This document shows positions 16,229 to 25,681 of a stretch of DNA of 64,000 nt, piece by piece. The translations under genes were made by a program, and so were the position numbers. Below the pieces are notes generated by a model. That model was not told where the DNA came from. It worked only from the letters and a program-made list of their open reading frames with translations, and ran no database searches. This DNA comes from Hymenobacter lucidus (lineage in GTDB: Bacteria; Bacteroidota; Bacteroidia; Cytophagales; Hymenobacteraceae): assembly GCF_020447265.1 (NCBI RefSeq), contig NZ_JAJADR010000001.1, positions 496,001 to 560,000 of the forward strand, in the 5' to 3' direction. Position 1 is the first letter of the stretch. Each line of letters opens with the position of its first letter.

Positions 16229-16990
16229 ATGGAAAAGCTGATTCAACGCACCCAAGCCGCGCATTCCTTGCTCTGCGTGGGCCTCGACCCCACCGGTGAC
16301 GACCAACAGGTAGCGCGCCGCCTGGCCGAAGTCATCGACCAGACCAGCCCGTATGCGGCGGCCTTCAAGCCCAATCTGGCTTTTTTCCTGAGTCGGGAAG
16401 ATGGGGTGAAGTTGCTGCGCGAAACCGTGCAGCGTATTCCGGAAAGCATTCCGGTGATTCTGGACGGCAAGTTTGGCGACATTGCCAACACTGCTGACCA
16501 CTACGCCCGCTTTGCCTACGACGTAATCGGGGCCGACGCCGTGACAGTGAACCCCTACATGGGCGACGACGCCATTGTGCCCTTTGCCCGGCCCGGCAAG
16601 ATGGTGTTTGTGCTGGCCAAAACCTCGAACAAGCCTGCCCACTCTCTGCAGGACGTGGCCCTCACCCGCGGCGGCTACCTCAGTGACTGCGCCGCCCAGG
16701 TAGCCCGCAAGCTCGACGAGCAGCACGGCGGCATCGGGCTGGTAGTAGGTGCTACCAATGCCGAAGCCGTGGCCCGGATGCGCAGCTTGAGCCCCGAGCA
16801 GTGGTTCCTGGTGCCCGGCGTGGGTGCCCAGGGTGGTGATTTGGAAGCCACATTGCGGGCCGGTCTACGGCCAGATAGCGCCGGACTCCTTATCAATACG
16901 TCGCGCGCCTTGTGGCAGGCGGCTGATGCCGGCGCGGCGGCGCGGGAGCTGGTGGAGCAGATCAACCAGTTTCGGCCAGTGCTGGCCTGA
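16229..16990 (+). CDS. pyrF: Orotidine 5'-phosphate decarboxylase, type 2
   Basis: 253 residues, matching the longer type 2 family. It converts OMP to UMP. The active-site block LDGKFGDIANTA contains the catalytic Lys81 and the Asp pair. CVGLDPT at the N-terminus and VPGVGAQGGD near the C-terminus (phosphate binding) are family signatures. The ATG at 16229 follows an AT-rich leader 71 nt after the pyrD-like gene. Confidence 0.95.
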   Translation: MEKLIQRTQAAHSLLCVGLDPTGDDQQVARRLAEVIDQTSPYAAAFKPNLAFFLSREDGVKLLRETVQRIPESIPVILDGKFGDIANTADHYARFAYDVIGADAVTVNPYMGDDAIVPFARPGKMVFVLAKTSNKPAHSLQDVALTRGGYLSDCAAQVARKLDEQHGGIGLVVGATNAEAVARMRSLSPEQWFLVPGVGAQGGDLEATLRAGLRPDSAGLLINTSRALWQAADAGAAARELVEQINQFRPVLA

Positions 16991-16997
16991 TAAAATT

Positions 16998-17099
16998 GAA
17001 CGTCATTCCGAGCCTGTGAGGAATCTGGGGTGCTGACGTTGCAATGCCATTTGAGTATCACTGCACGCGAGATGTCTCGCTCTGCTCGACATGACGTTC
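16998..17099. repeat. Dispersed palindromic repeat between pyrF and pyrE
   Basis: A 102-bp element with perfect 9-nt terminal inverted repeats GAACGTCAT / ATGACGTTC and imperfect pairing further in (CGAGC and GAG blocks). It begins 8 nt after the pyrF stop. This could be a MITE-like or REP-like insertion. Confidence 0.6.
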
Positions 17100-17209
17100 T
17101 GCTTTTCAACCACGGCTGCGGTAGAGATGCTTCGGCAAGTGGACAACAGATCAAGCAGGACGTTCCTATAAGTCAAAACCTTCCTTTCGACCTCACCCCT
17201 TTATACACA

Positions 17210-17830
17210 GTGTCACTTCCGACCTCCACCCAAACCACTACTTCCCAAACCCTGGAGCAGCAGCTCATGCAGGAAGATGCGCTGCTGCGCGGGCACTTCC
17301 GCCTGTCCTCGGGTCTGCATTCCGATACGTACGTGCAGTGCGCCCGGTTTCTGCGCCGCCCCGATCTGGCCGCCCCGGCGGCTGCCACGCTGGCCGAACA
17401 GATTCGGGAAGCTGGCTTGCAGCCCGATGTGGTAGTGGGGCCGGCTATGGGCGGCGTAGTTATCGGCTACGAGCTGGCGCGGCAGCTGGGCGTGCCTGGC
17501 ATCTTCACCGAGCGCGACGATACCGGGCAGATGACGCTGCGGCGGGGCTTTACCATTGAGCCGGGGCAGAAAATTATCATTGCCGAAGATGTGGTGACTA
17601 CCGGCAAGAGCACCAACGAGGTAGCCCGGCTGCTGACGGGGTTGGGAGCAAAAGTTTTGGGCGTGGCGAGTTTAATTGACCGCACGGGTGGGGAAGCCTC
17701 ACTTTCTTTTCCGAACTTTGCCCTGCTGCCGGTCACGGCGGCTACCTACGCACCCGATGAGTGCCCGCTGTGTCGGGCAGGTATTCCGGTGGTAAAACCG
17801 GGCAGTCGGCCCGATAAAGCGTTTTCTTAA
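17210..17830 (+). CDS. pyrE: Orotate phosphoribosyltransferase
   Basis: 206 residues from the GTG at 17210; the frame is open further upstream into the repeat, and no ATG lies between, so the start is uncertain (an ATG at 17267 would give a short form). It makes OMP from orotate and PRPP. The PRPP loop IIAEDVVTTGKS lies at about 123-134, the substrate region SSGLHSDTYVQ at about 36-46, and the C-terminus has CPLCRAG and KPGSR, typical of the Cys-pair-containing PyrE subgroup. It completes orotate to UMP together with pyrF. Confidence 0.93.
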   Translation: MSLPTSTQTTTSQTLEQQLMQEDALLRGHFRLSSGLHSDTYVQCARFLRRPDLAAPAAATLAEQIREAGLQPDVVVGPAMGGVVIGYELARQLGVPGIFTERDDTGQMTLRRGFTIEPGQKIIIAEDVVTTGKSTNEVARLLTGLGAKVLGVASLIDRTGGEASLSFPNFALLPVTAATYAPDECPLCRAGIPVVKPGSRPDKAFS

Positions 17831-17954
17831 ACCTACTGCGGCGCAAACGGCGCTCCGGCAAGGCATTTTCGGCGTACCCTGCGCGGGTATGCTTCCTCAC
17901 GGCGGTGATTTTACTGCGCGTGGGAAACCCGAAAAATAGACAAACCTCCCTCTT

Positions 17955-20900
17955 TTGGACTCTACCCAAAGAACCATTCAGCTTCTGCTCAAGCCCGGCC
18001 AACACGACGGCGAGGGCCAACGCGTAGCCGAAGCTGCCTCCCGCCACCTGGGCCTCACTACCGGCCGGGTGCAAAGCACCGCCCTCTACACGGTGCGCTA
18101 CCCGGTGACGGACACGCAATTGCGCGACTTCGCCACCCACTGCCTCCAGGACCCGGTGCTGCACGATGTGGCCCTCGACGAGTTCCGCCACGACTCCCTC
18201 TATAAAAGCTACATTCTGGTGGCTAAGCTGCCCGGCGTGACGGACGACGAAGGCATATCGGCCCAGAACGCCCTCGGCGACTTTCTCAACGAGCCGCTCG
18301 ACACCCACACCCAGCATATCTTCTCGAAACGGCTCTACTTCCTGGAGCACGAATTGCCGGAGAGTAGTCTGCGCCAACTGGCTCAGGACCTGCTCGGCAA
18401 CAAGATGATTAACCGCTTCGAAACCGGCCCCATAGCCCAGATTCGCGACTACACGCCGCGGCCGGGTGGTGGGGCCGAATCCATTACGGACCTTGTGCCG
18501 CTGGTGAGCCTCTCGGATGAGGAGCTGGTGAAGCTCTCCAAAGACAACCTCTACGCCCTGAACCTGGAGGAAATGCGCGCCGTGCGCGACCATTACACCA
18601 GCATCCGGGCCGAGCGGGAGGCTGATGGGCTGCCCCTGGACCCGACCGACTGCGAGCTGGAAATCATTGCCCAGACGTGGTCGGAGCACTGCAAGCACAA
18701 GGAGTTTTCGGCTCTTATTAAGTACAAGGATGCCGACACGGGCGAGGAATTTGAAGTGGATTCCCTGTTCAAAACCTACATCAAAGATGCCACCTCGGAA
18801 GTAGACCGGCAGCTGCGCGCCAATGGCAACGACTGGCTCATCAAGGTGTTCAGCGACAATGCCGGGGCCGTGCGCATCAACCCCGAGTCGCTGTTTGTGT
18901 GGAAGGTCGAAACCCACAACTCGCCCTCGGCCATTGACCCCTACGGCGGGGCCATTACCGGTATTCTGGGCAACAACCGCGACCCGCTGGCTACTGGCAT
19001 CGGCGGTGCGCGGCTCTTGTTTAATACCAACGTGCTCTGCTTCGGCAACCCCGAGTTCAACGGCACATTGCTGAGCAACCAACTGCACCCGCGCCGCATT
19101 TTCGAAGGTGTGCGCAAGGGCATCGAGGATGGCGGCAACAAGTCGGGCGTGCCGACGGTGAACGGGGCCATTGTATTCGATGACCGGTACGCCGGCAAGC
19201 CGCTGGTGTACTGCGGCACCGGCGCCGTGATGCCCATGCAGCTGGCCGGCCTCGATTCCTGGGAAAAGAAAATCGACGCCCAGGACCGCATCATCATGGC
19301 TGGCGGCCGGGTGGGCAAAGACGGTATCCACGGCGCGACGTTCAGCAGCATCGAGCTGGATGAAACCTCGCCCGCCACGGCCGTGCAGATTGGCTCGCCC
19401 ATCACCCAGAAGCTGGCCATGGATTTCCTGATCCTGGCCACCCGTCGCGGCCTCATCAAGTGCAGCACCGACAACGGCGCGGGCGGTTTGTCGTCCAGCA
19501 TTGGTGAGTTGGCCACGATTAGCGGTGGTGCGGTGGTAGAGCTGGAGAAAGTGCCACTGAAATACCCTGGCCTTCGCCCCTGGGAAATCTTTGTTTCGGA
19601 GTCGCAGGAGCGGTTTTCGTTGGCTGTAGAGCCTGCCAAGCTTGATGAGCTGCTGGCGCTGGGCCGGGAAATGGAAGTGGAGCTGACCGACATCGGCTAC
19701 TTCACCGCCGACGGCACCCTCGACGTGCGCTTCGATGGTGCACCGGTAGCCCGGCTCAACATGGAATTCCTGCACAACGGCGTGCCGCGCAAAGTGCTGG
19801 AGGCCGAGTGGCAGAAGCCCCCGGCACAAGAGCCTACGTTATCCGCCGACCTCGACTACACCGACGTGCTGAGCCGTTTGCTAGGCTCCCTCAATATCTG
19901 CTCCCGCGAGTCAGTCATCCGGCAGTACGACCACGAGGTGAAGGGCCGCACGATTATCAAGCCGTTGATGGGCGCTACCGGACAGGCCCCGCAGGATGCG
20001 GCCGTGGTGCGCTTCAACTTTGAATCGTGGGAAGGCGTGGCCGTGAGCAATGGCATTCTGCCCCGCTTCGGGGATTTGGACGCCTACCACATGTCGGCCG
20101 GGGCCTTTGACGAGGCCGTGCGCCAGATTGTGGCGGTGGGAGGGAAGCTGCCCAACCTGAGCTACGGCGACGGTAATTTCTGGTCGGTAAACGACAACTT
20201 CTGCGTGCCCGACTCGGTGTACGATGCCGTGAGTAACCCCGACGGCAAGCTGAAGCTGGCCAAACTGGTGCGCATGTGCCAAGCCCTGCGCGACGCCACG
20301 GCGGCCTACTGCATCCCGCTCACGAGCGGCAAGGACTCGATGAAGAACGACTTCAAGGCCGATGGCGTGAAGATTTCGGTACCGCCGACGGTGCTGTATT
20401 CGATGACGGCCAAAATCGAGGACGTGCGCCGCACTATTACCTCCGACTTCAAGCAAGAAGGCGACCTGATTTACCTGCTCGGCGAAACCTACGACGAGCT
20501 GGGCGGCTCGGAGTTCTACCAGCTCTTCGGTGAGCTGGGGGCCAACGTGCCCAAAGTGCGTTTTGCAGAAGCTAAGGCCCTGTACACGCTCATGGGTGAG
20601 GCCAATGACCAGGGCCTGATTCAATCCTGCCACGACTTGTCGGATGGCGGGCTGGCCGTAGCCCTGGCCGAAGCTACGTTCGGCTACGGCTTCGGGGCCG
20701 ATGTTGACCTCGACGCCGGCGCCAACCCAACGGGTGCTTTGTCGACGCCGGCGTTGTTGTTCAGCGAGTCGCACTCCCGCTTTGTGGTAACGGTGGCGCC
20801 CGAAGATGAGGATGCCTTTGAGCAGCATTTTGGCGGCCGGGCGTACTACCTCGGCGTGGTTACCAACGACGGGCAGCTACGGGTACAGCAGCAGGAGCAA

Positions 20901-20996
20901 GTGCTGATTTCGGCCAGCACCGCTGCTCTGCGCCACGCGTGGACCAACGGCCCCGTGAACAGAATTATCGGCTTCGGCCAGCACGCAGAAGCCTAA
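17955..20996 (+). CDS. purL: FGAM synthase, large PurL without glutaminase domain
   Basis: 1013 residues. It catalyses ATP-dependent conversion of FGAR to FGAM in purine synthesis. The order is a PurS-like N-terminal domain (about 1-160), a linker (LSDEELVKLSKDNLYAL), and two AIR-synthase-type halves with WSEHCKHKEF, KVETHNSPSA, GTDNGAGG-like CSTDNGAGGLSS, and SLGDGN-like LSYGDGNFWS. The usual C-terminal glutaminase of large PurL is absent and is encoded by the next gene. The start is TTG at 17955: a stop codon lies in frame at 17937 and the first in-frame ATG is far inside the conserved region, so a non-ATG start is almost forced. Confidence 0.94.
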   Translation: MDSTQRTIQLLLKPGQHDGEGQRVAEAASRHLGLTTGRVQSTALYTVRYPVTDTQLRDFATHCLQDPVLHDVALDEFRHDSLYKSYILVAKLPGVTDDEGISAQNALGDFLNEPLDTHTQHIFSKRLYFLEHELPESSLRQLAQDLLGNKMINRFETGPIAQIRDYTPRPGGGAESITDLVPLVSLSDEELVKLSKDNLYALNLEEMRAVRDHYTSIRAEREADGLPLDPTDCELEIIAQTWSEHCKHKEFSALIKYKDADTGEEFEVDSLFKTYIKDATSEVDRQLRANGNDWLIKVFSDNAGAVRINPESLFVWKVETHNSPSAIDPYGGAITGILGNNRDPLATGIGGARLLFNTNVLCFGNPEFNGTLLSNQLHPRRIFEGVRKGIEDGGNKSGVPTVNGAIVFDDRYAGKPLVYCGTGAVMPMQLAGLDSWEKKIDAQDRIIMAGGRVGKDGIHGATFSSIELDETSPATAVQIGSPITQKLAMDFLILATRRGLIKCSTDNGAGGLSSSIGELATISGGAVVELEKVPLKYPGLRPWEIFVSESQERFSLAVEPAKLDELLALGREMEVELTDIGYFTADGTLDVRFDGAPVARLNMEFLHNGVPRKVLEAEWQKPPAQEPTLSADLDYTDVLSRLLGSLNICSRESVIRQYDHEVKGRTIIKPLMGATGQAPQDAAVVRFNFESWEGVAVSNGILPRFGDLDAYHMSAGAFDEAVRQIVAVGGKLPNLSYGDGNFWSVNDNFCVPDSVYDAVSNPDGKLKLAKLVRMCQALRDATAAYCIPLTSGKDSMKNDFKADGVKISVPPTVLYSMTAKIEDVRRTITSDFKQEGDLIYLLGETYDELGGSEFYQLFGELGANVPKVRFAEAKALYTLMGEANDQGLIQSCHDLSDGGLAVALAEATFGYGFGADVDLDAGANPTGALSTPALLFSESHSRFVVTVAPEDEDAFEQHFGGRAYYLGVVTNDGQLRVQQQEQVLISASTAALRHAWTNGPVNRIIGFGQHAEA

Positions 20997-21003
20997 CAGT
21001 CAG

Positions 21004-22041
21004 ATGGAAGAGAAACCAAATCTGCCGGATTTGAACACGCCGCCCCGGCCCCAGCACGAAGACCCTGGCTACGAAGTTGTGGACCGGGAAGGCAACATCA
21101 AGCTGCCCGGCTACAAGAGCGTAGACGGGGGCCACGAAAGCACCGAGCCGCTGCAAAGCAGTGCAAGTGAGCAGACGAAACCAGTCCAGGCCCTGATTCT
21201 GACCGGCTTCGGTATCAACTGCGAGGAGGAATTTGCCGCGGCCTACCGCCTGGCCGGGGCCGAAGCCACCATCGTGCACCTCAACCAGGTGCTGCACGGC
21301 CACGTCAGCATCCACGACTTCGACATCCTGAACTTTCCCGGCGGCTTTAGCTTCGGCGACGATTTGGGCTCGGGCGTGGTGCTGGCCAACAAGCTGCGCT
21401 ACCGCAAAAATGCCGCGGGCCGCACCTTGCTTGATGATATCAAGGAGTTCGTGGCTCACGGCAAGTTCGTGATGGGCATCTGCAACGGCTTCCAGGTGCT
21501 GGTGAAGCTGGGCCTGCTGCCCGACCTGAGCGGCACCGTGACGCCGGAAGTGACGCTGACGCACAACGCCTCGGGCCGCTACGAAGACCGGTGGGTGCGC
21601 CTGAAGGTCAACCCCGAATCCAATTCGCCTTTCCTCAAGGGCATCGACACGCTGGAAGTGCCCGTGCGCCACGGCGAAGGCCGCCTGATCATTAAAGGCG
21701 AAGAAATTCTGGCCGAAATCGAAAACCGTGGCCTGAACTGCCTGGCCTACACCGACTTCGACGGCTCGCCCACCGACGTGTACCCGCACAACCCCAACGG
21801 GGCCGACCTGAACTGCGCCGGCCTGACCGACACGACCGGGCAGGTATTCGGCCTGATGCCCCACCCCGAGGCGTTTCTCTCGCTCTACAACCACCCCGAC
21901 TGGGCCCGGCGCAAGCGCCAAAACCCGAATCTGAGTGAGGAAGGCGACGGGCTTAAACTGTTCCGCAATATCGTGGAACACGTGCAGAGTCAGCGCCCAG
22001 CCGCCGTAGCCCAACCCGCAACCAGCCAGTTTTCATCCTAA
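21004..22041 (+). CDS. purQ: FGAM synthase glutaminase subunit
   Basis: 345 residues. It releases ammonia from glutamine for PurL. Class I glutamine amidotransferase residues are Cys160 (MGICNGFQ) and His287 with Glu289 (LMPHPEAF); GFGINCEEE and FPGGFSFGDD are also family marks. It begins 7 nt after the purL stop. The first 60 residues are a Pro/Glu/Asp-rich extension not needed for the fold. It may be a remnant of the linker of a fused enzyme. At 345 residues it is longer than the usual PurQ of about 230-270. Confidence 0.94.
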   Translation: MEEKPNLPDLNTPPRPQHEDPGYEVVDREGNIKLPGYKSVDGGHESTEPLQSSASEQTKPVQALILTGFGINCEEEFAAAYRLAGAEATIVHLNQVLHGHVSIHDFDILNFPGGFSFGDDLGSGVVLANKLRYRKNAAGRTLLDDIKEFVAHGKFVMGICNGFQVLVKLGLLPDLSGTVTPEVTLTHNASGRYEDRWVRLKVNPESNSPFLKGIDTLEVPVRHGEGRLIIKGEEILAEIENRGLNCLAYTDFDGSPTDVYPHNPNGADLNCAGLTDTTGQVFGLMPHPEAFLSLYNHPDWARRKRQNPNLSEEGDGLKLFRNIVEHVQSQRPAAVAQPATSQFSS

Positions 22042-22086
22042 GATACCACCGCAATCCGCCGGCCCGGCCGGTGACTACTCCATTCT

Positions 22087-23487
22087 ATGAACACGCTCAA
22101 CCACTTCGCTACTCCCCAGCTCGAACTCCTGCACCGCGGCAAAGTCCGCGACTCGTACCGCGCCCCTTCCGGCGAGCGGCTCATCGTTGTTACCGACCGT
22201 CTGTCGGCCTTCGACTCGGTGCTGGAAACGCCCGTGGCCCACAAAGGCGCGGTGCTCAACGGGCTGGCAGCTTTCTGGTTCGATAAAACCCAGCACATCA
22301 TTCCCAACCACGTTATCAGCCTGCTCGACCCCAACGTGACGCTGGCCAAAGAAGCTGAGCCGATTCGGGTGGAAATGATTGTGCGCAACTACATTACCGG
22401 CTCGATGCTGCGCGGCTACCAGAAAGGCCAGCGCACCTTCTCGGGCGTAACCGTGACGGATGGCCTGGTGAAGCACCAGCAGTTTCCCGAGCCCATCGTG
22501 ACGCCGACCACCAAAGAGGAGTCGGACCGCGAAATCACACCGGAAAACCTGGTGTCGGAAGGCTGGGTAGCCGCTGACCTGTACGAGAAGATGCGGGTGA
22601 AGTCGCTGGAGCTGTTCAACTTCGCCTCGGCGTGGATGGCTGAGCGTGGCATTATCCTGGTTGATACCAAGTACGAGTTTGGCCTGCTGGATGGGGAGCT
22701 GATTCTGATTGACGAAATCCACACACCCGACTCGTCGCGGTTCTGGAGCGCCGAGGATTACGCCAAGAACCCCGAGGCCGTGGAGCAGATGGACAAGGAG
22801 TACGTGCGCCAGTGGCTGATTGCCAACAAGCAGGATGGCCAGTACCCCCGCGCCCTCACGCCCGAAGTTTCCCAGGAAGCCAGCCGCCGCTACCTCGACA
22901 TCTACGAGCGTATCACCGGCGCCCCGCTGCCCACCGGCAACGAAACCACCACCGGCGGCGACGTGCGGACCCGCCTCGTGGGTAACCTCGTGCGGGCTGG
23001 CATCATGAAGGACGCCTGGGTAAACATCGTGATGGGCTCACCCGCCGATAAGGAGCACTGCCAGAAAATCCGCTCGTTCTTCGAGGGCTACAATATCTTC
23101 ACCCAGTTGCGCGTGACTTCGGCCCACAAGAACGGCGAGGAAATTACGGGTATGGCCGAGGTGTGGAACAACTCGGTAGAGCCCGGCGTCATCATTGCCG
23201 TGGCTGGCCTCTCCAACGGCCTCGGTGGAGCCCTGGCCGCCAACGTGAACGTGCCCGTGATTAGCTGCCCACCGTGGAAGGATTTCGCCGAGCTGGCCGT
23301 AAACCTGAACTCGTCGGTGATTATGCCCTCGGCCACACCCAACCTCACGGTAGTACGCCCCGACAACGCCGCCCAGGCGGCAGTGCGGGCCCTGAACCTG
23401 CCCCGCCTGCGCGAGCAGCTGAGCCGCGAAATCAAGCAAACCAAAGCCAAGCTACGCGCCGCCGACGCCGAGCTGCGGGTACTGTAA
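22087..23487 (+). CDS. purC: Bifunctional SAICAR synthetase - AIR carboxylase (PAICS-like)
   Basis: 466 residues. Residues about 1-305 are SAICAR synthetase (GKVRDSYRA, VTDRLSAFDSVL, VRNYITGSM, ELILIDEIHTPDSSRFW). Residues about 312-440 are a PurE-type AIR carboxylase domain (NIVMGSPADKEHC starting at Met316, LRVTSAHKNGEE, VAGLSNGLGGALAANVNVPV, ISCPPW). The SAHK and AGLSNGLGG wording resembles class II (animal PAICS) rather than the AGxAAHLPG of ordinary bacterial PurE. The fused enzyme would take AIR to SAICAR. Same domain order as vertebrate PAICS. It lies between purQ and purD in the cluster. Confidence 0.9.
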   Translation: MNTLNHFATPQLELLHRGKVRDSYRAPSGERLIVVTDRLSAFDSVLETPVAHKGAVLNGLAAFWFDKTQHIIPNHVISLLDPNVTLAKEAEPIRVEMIVRNYITGSMLRGYQKGQRTFSGVTVTDGLVKHQQFPEPIVTPTTKEESDREITPENLVSEGWVAADLYEKMRVKSLELFNFASAWMAERGIILVDTKYEFGLLDGELILIDEIHTPDSSRFWSAEDYAKNPEAVEQMDKEYVRQWLIANKQDGQYPRALTPEVSQEASRRYLDIYERITGAPLPTGNETTTGGDVRTRLVGNLVRAGIMKDAWVNIVMGSPADKEHCQKIRSFFEGYNIFTQLRVTSAHKNGEEITGMAEVWNNSVEPGVIIAVAGLSNGLGGALAANVNVPVISCPPWKDFAELAVNLNSSVIMPSATPNLTVVRPDNAAQAAVRALNLPRLREQLSREIKQTKAKLRAADAELRVL

Positions 23488-23499
23488 CCAACCAAATCA

Positions 23500-23883
23500 A
23501 TGGACGCTGCTCAGCAAAAGCAACTCGTGGAAAGCTACATCGAAGCCTACAACGGCTTCGATGTAGCCGGCATGCTCCGGCAGTTGCACGAGCAGGTTGT
23601 ATTCTGCAACATTACCAACGGCGAAGTCGACCTGACCCTGACGGGCAAGGACAGCTTCCGCCAGCAGGCCGAGCAGGCGCTGCAGTACTTCTCGCAACGG
23701 GAGCAGCGCGTCACGGATTGGCAAATAGCCGACAACCGCGTGGAAGTGCTGCTCGACTACTCGGCCGTGGCCGCTATGGACTTTCCCAATGGCCTGAAAG
23801 CCGGTGACCCGCTGCACTTGCAGGGCAAGTCGGTTTTCGAGTTTGCCAACGGGCTAATAGCTTCCATCACCGATATTAGCTAA
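23500..23883 (+). CDS. SnoaL-like / NTF2-fold protein
   Basis: 127 residues starting 12 nt after purC (MDAAQQKQLVESYIEAYNGF). The helix VESYIEAYNGFDVAGMLRQL, then VVFCNITNG and FEFANGLIASITDI, fit the SnoaL/nuclear-transport-factor-2 superfamily of small alpha+beta barrel proteins. Neither substrate nor role can be read from the sequence. It is an unusual passenger in a purine cluster but spacing shows it is co-transcribed. Confidence 0.75.
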   Translation: MDAAQQKQLVESYIEAYNGFDVAGMLRQLHEQVVFCNITNGEVDLTLTGKDSFRQQAEQALQYFSQREQRVTDWQIADNRVEVLLDYSAVAAMDFPNGLKAGDPLHLQGKSVFEFANGLIASITDIS

Positions 23884-23901
23884 GCTGCATTCTTCTGCCT
23901 A

Positions 23902-24402
23902 ATGCTAACTGCCGCCACCTTACAGCTCGAAGTTTCCTCGCCCCAGGCGGCGGGAGCACAGCCTTTGCTCGACGCCTTGTCGGAGCAGCTGGGCACGCGC
24001 TTCGGCAGCGACGGGCGGGCTTCGTTTACGGAGTGGCTGGACGACGACCCGCGCTACGTTTTCGTGCTGGCCCGGCAGGGCGACGGCGAGGCGGTGGGCT
24101 GCGGCGCGGTGCGGCCGTTGAGCGGTGGAGTAGGGGAGGTGAAGCGCATGTTTGCTAAGTATTCCCGCCAGGGCATCGGTGAAGCGGTTTTGCAGCAGCT
24201 TGAGGCCGAAGCTGCCAAAGCCGGCTACACTGAGCTGTGGCTCGAAACCCGGGTGGCCAATACCGAAGCCTGCCGCTTTTACCTAAAAAACGGCTACCAA
24301 CTCCGCGCCAACTATGGCCAGTACATTGGCCGCGAAAATTCCGCCTGCTTCGGCAAGCATTTAATCCTTACTGACGCAGCCGAATTACCATTTCATGACT
24401 AG
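23902..24402 (+). CDS. GNAT family N-acetyltransferase
   Basis: 166 residues. The acetyl-CoA site VKRMFAKYSRQGIGEAVLQQ and the following ELWLETRVANTEACRFYLKNG give a typical GNAT core. Its last 8 nt overlap the start of purD, so translation is probably coupled. The substrate is unknown. Confidence 0.85.
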   Translation: MLTAATLQLEVSSPQAAGAQPLLDALSEQLGTRFGSDGRASFTEWLDDDPRYVFVLARQGDGEAVGCGAVRPLSGGVGEVKRMFAKYSRQGIGEAVLQQLEAEAAKAGYTELWLETRVANTEACRFYLKNGYQLRANYGQYIGRENSACFGKHLILTDAAELPFHD

Positions 24403-25681
24403 TTCTTCCCACAAAACCATAGTACTCCTCGGCGGCGGGGCCCGTGAACATGCCATGGCCTGGAAGCTGACCCGCGACGGGGCCACCGTGCACGTACTGC
24501 CTGGCAACGCCGGCATCCCCAACAGCCACCCCGACATCAGCGCCACCGACTTCCCCGCCATTCAAAGCTTCTGCCAGACGCACGGCGTAAAGCTGATTGT
24601 GGTAGGTCCCGAGGCGCCGCTGGCCGCCGGCGTAGTCGATTACTTTGCCGGCTCCGATATCCGGGTGTTTGGTCCTTCGCGGGCCGGGGCGGTGCTGGAA
24701 AGCTCGAAAGTGTGGAGCAAGGACTTCATGCGGCGGCACGGCGTGGCTACAGCTATGTCGTGGCAATACCGCAGTGACAAGCTCGACCAGGCCCGCGCCA
24801 AAGCCACCGAGCTGGACGGGCAGGTGGTGGTGAAATACGACGGGCTGGCCGCCGGCAAGGGCGTGTACGTGTGCTCGTCGGTAGCCGAAGCCCAGGCCGC
24901 GCTAGATGATTTGCAGCAGCAGCACAGCGGCTGGTTTAGCTTCCTGCTCGAAGAAAAACTGACCGGCCCGGAAATCAGCATCATCGGCATTACCGATGGC
25001 AACCGGGTGCGGCTGCTGGCTTCGTCGCAGGACCACAAGCAGCTGCTGGCCGGCGACCAGGGGCCCAATACCGGCGGCATGGGTGCCTACACGCCCGTCA
25101 CCTTCGCCGAAGACAACGTTATGGCCGCCATCCGCACCAGCATCGTGGACCCCACGCTGCGCGGCCTGCAGGGGGAGCAGTTCGACTTCCGGGGCTTCCT
25201 TTACTTCGGCATTATGCTCACGTCCCAGGGCCCCAAGCTGCTCGAATACAACGTGCGCCTCGGCGACCCGGAAGCTGAGGTGCTGCTGCCCGCCATGGAA
25301 AGCAGCCTGCTCGAACTTATCGAGGCGGCCTTGGACGGTAAGCTGCAACAAACCGTGGTGCGCCACCGGCCCGGCTTCTACGTGGGCGTGGTGCTGGCCT
25401 CGGGCGGCTACCCCGCCGCCGACTTTCCCACCGGCTTTCCCATCACCGGCCTCGACGAGCTGCACCCCAGCATTCTGGCTTTCCACGGAGCTACCAGGCA
25501 GCAGGATGGGCAGCTGGTAACCAGCGGTGGTCGGGTGCTGGTGCTGGTAGGCCACGCCCTGGAACTGGAAGACGCCGTGGCCCACGTGTACCGCGAAGCC
25601 GCGCGGGTGAAGTTTCAGGATGTGTATCTGCGTACCGATATCGGCCAGCGGCCGGCCCCCGTTCTTGAAGGCACCTGGTAA
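24395..25681 (+). CDS. purD: Phosphoribosylamine-glycine ligase
   Basis: 428 residues, standard length. It ligates glycine to phosphoribosylamine with ATP. Signatures are VLLGGGAREHAMAWKL, the VGPEAPLAAG block, VVKYDGLAAGKGV (ATP-grasp), and the metal/ATP region GDQGPNTGGMGAYTPV and EYNVRLGDPEAEV. It overlaps the GNAT gene by 8 nt and purN by a few nt. Confidence 0.96.
   Translation: MTSSSHKTIVLLGGGAREHAMAWKLTRDGATVHVLPGNAGIPNSHPDISATDFPAIQSFCQTHGVKLIVVGPEAPLAAGVVDYFAGSDIRVFGPSRAGAVLESSKVWSKDFMRRHGVATAMSWQYRSDKLDQARAKATELDGQVVVKYDGLAAGKGVYVCSSVAEAQAALDDLQQQHSGWFSFLLEEKLTGPEISIIGITDGNRVRLLASSQDHKQLLAGDQGPNTGGMGAYTPVTFAEDNVMAAIRTSIVDPTLRGLQGEQFDFRGFLYFGIMLTSQGPKLLEYNVRLGDPEAEVLLPAMESSLLELIEAALDGKLQQTVVRHRPGFYVGVVLASGGYPAADFPTGFPITGLDELHPSILAFHGATRQQDGQLVTSGGRVLVLVGHALELEDAVAHVYREAARVKFQDVYLRTDIGQRPAPVLEGTW

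Noticed and set aside
16229-17830. Fusion or frameshift of pyrF and pyrE
   Set aside because: A palindromic repeat and an open upstream frame make the pyrE start look extended, but the core proteins are complete and separate.
17742-19829. A 695-codon open frame on the minus strand across pyrE and purL
   Set aside because: It is antisense to conserved enzymes and has no domain or start signal. GC-rich codon bias on the sense strand keeps this frame open.
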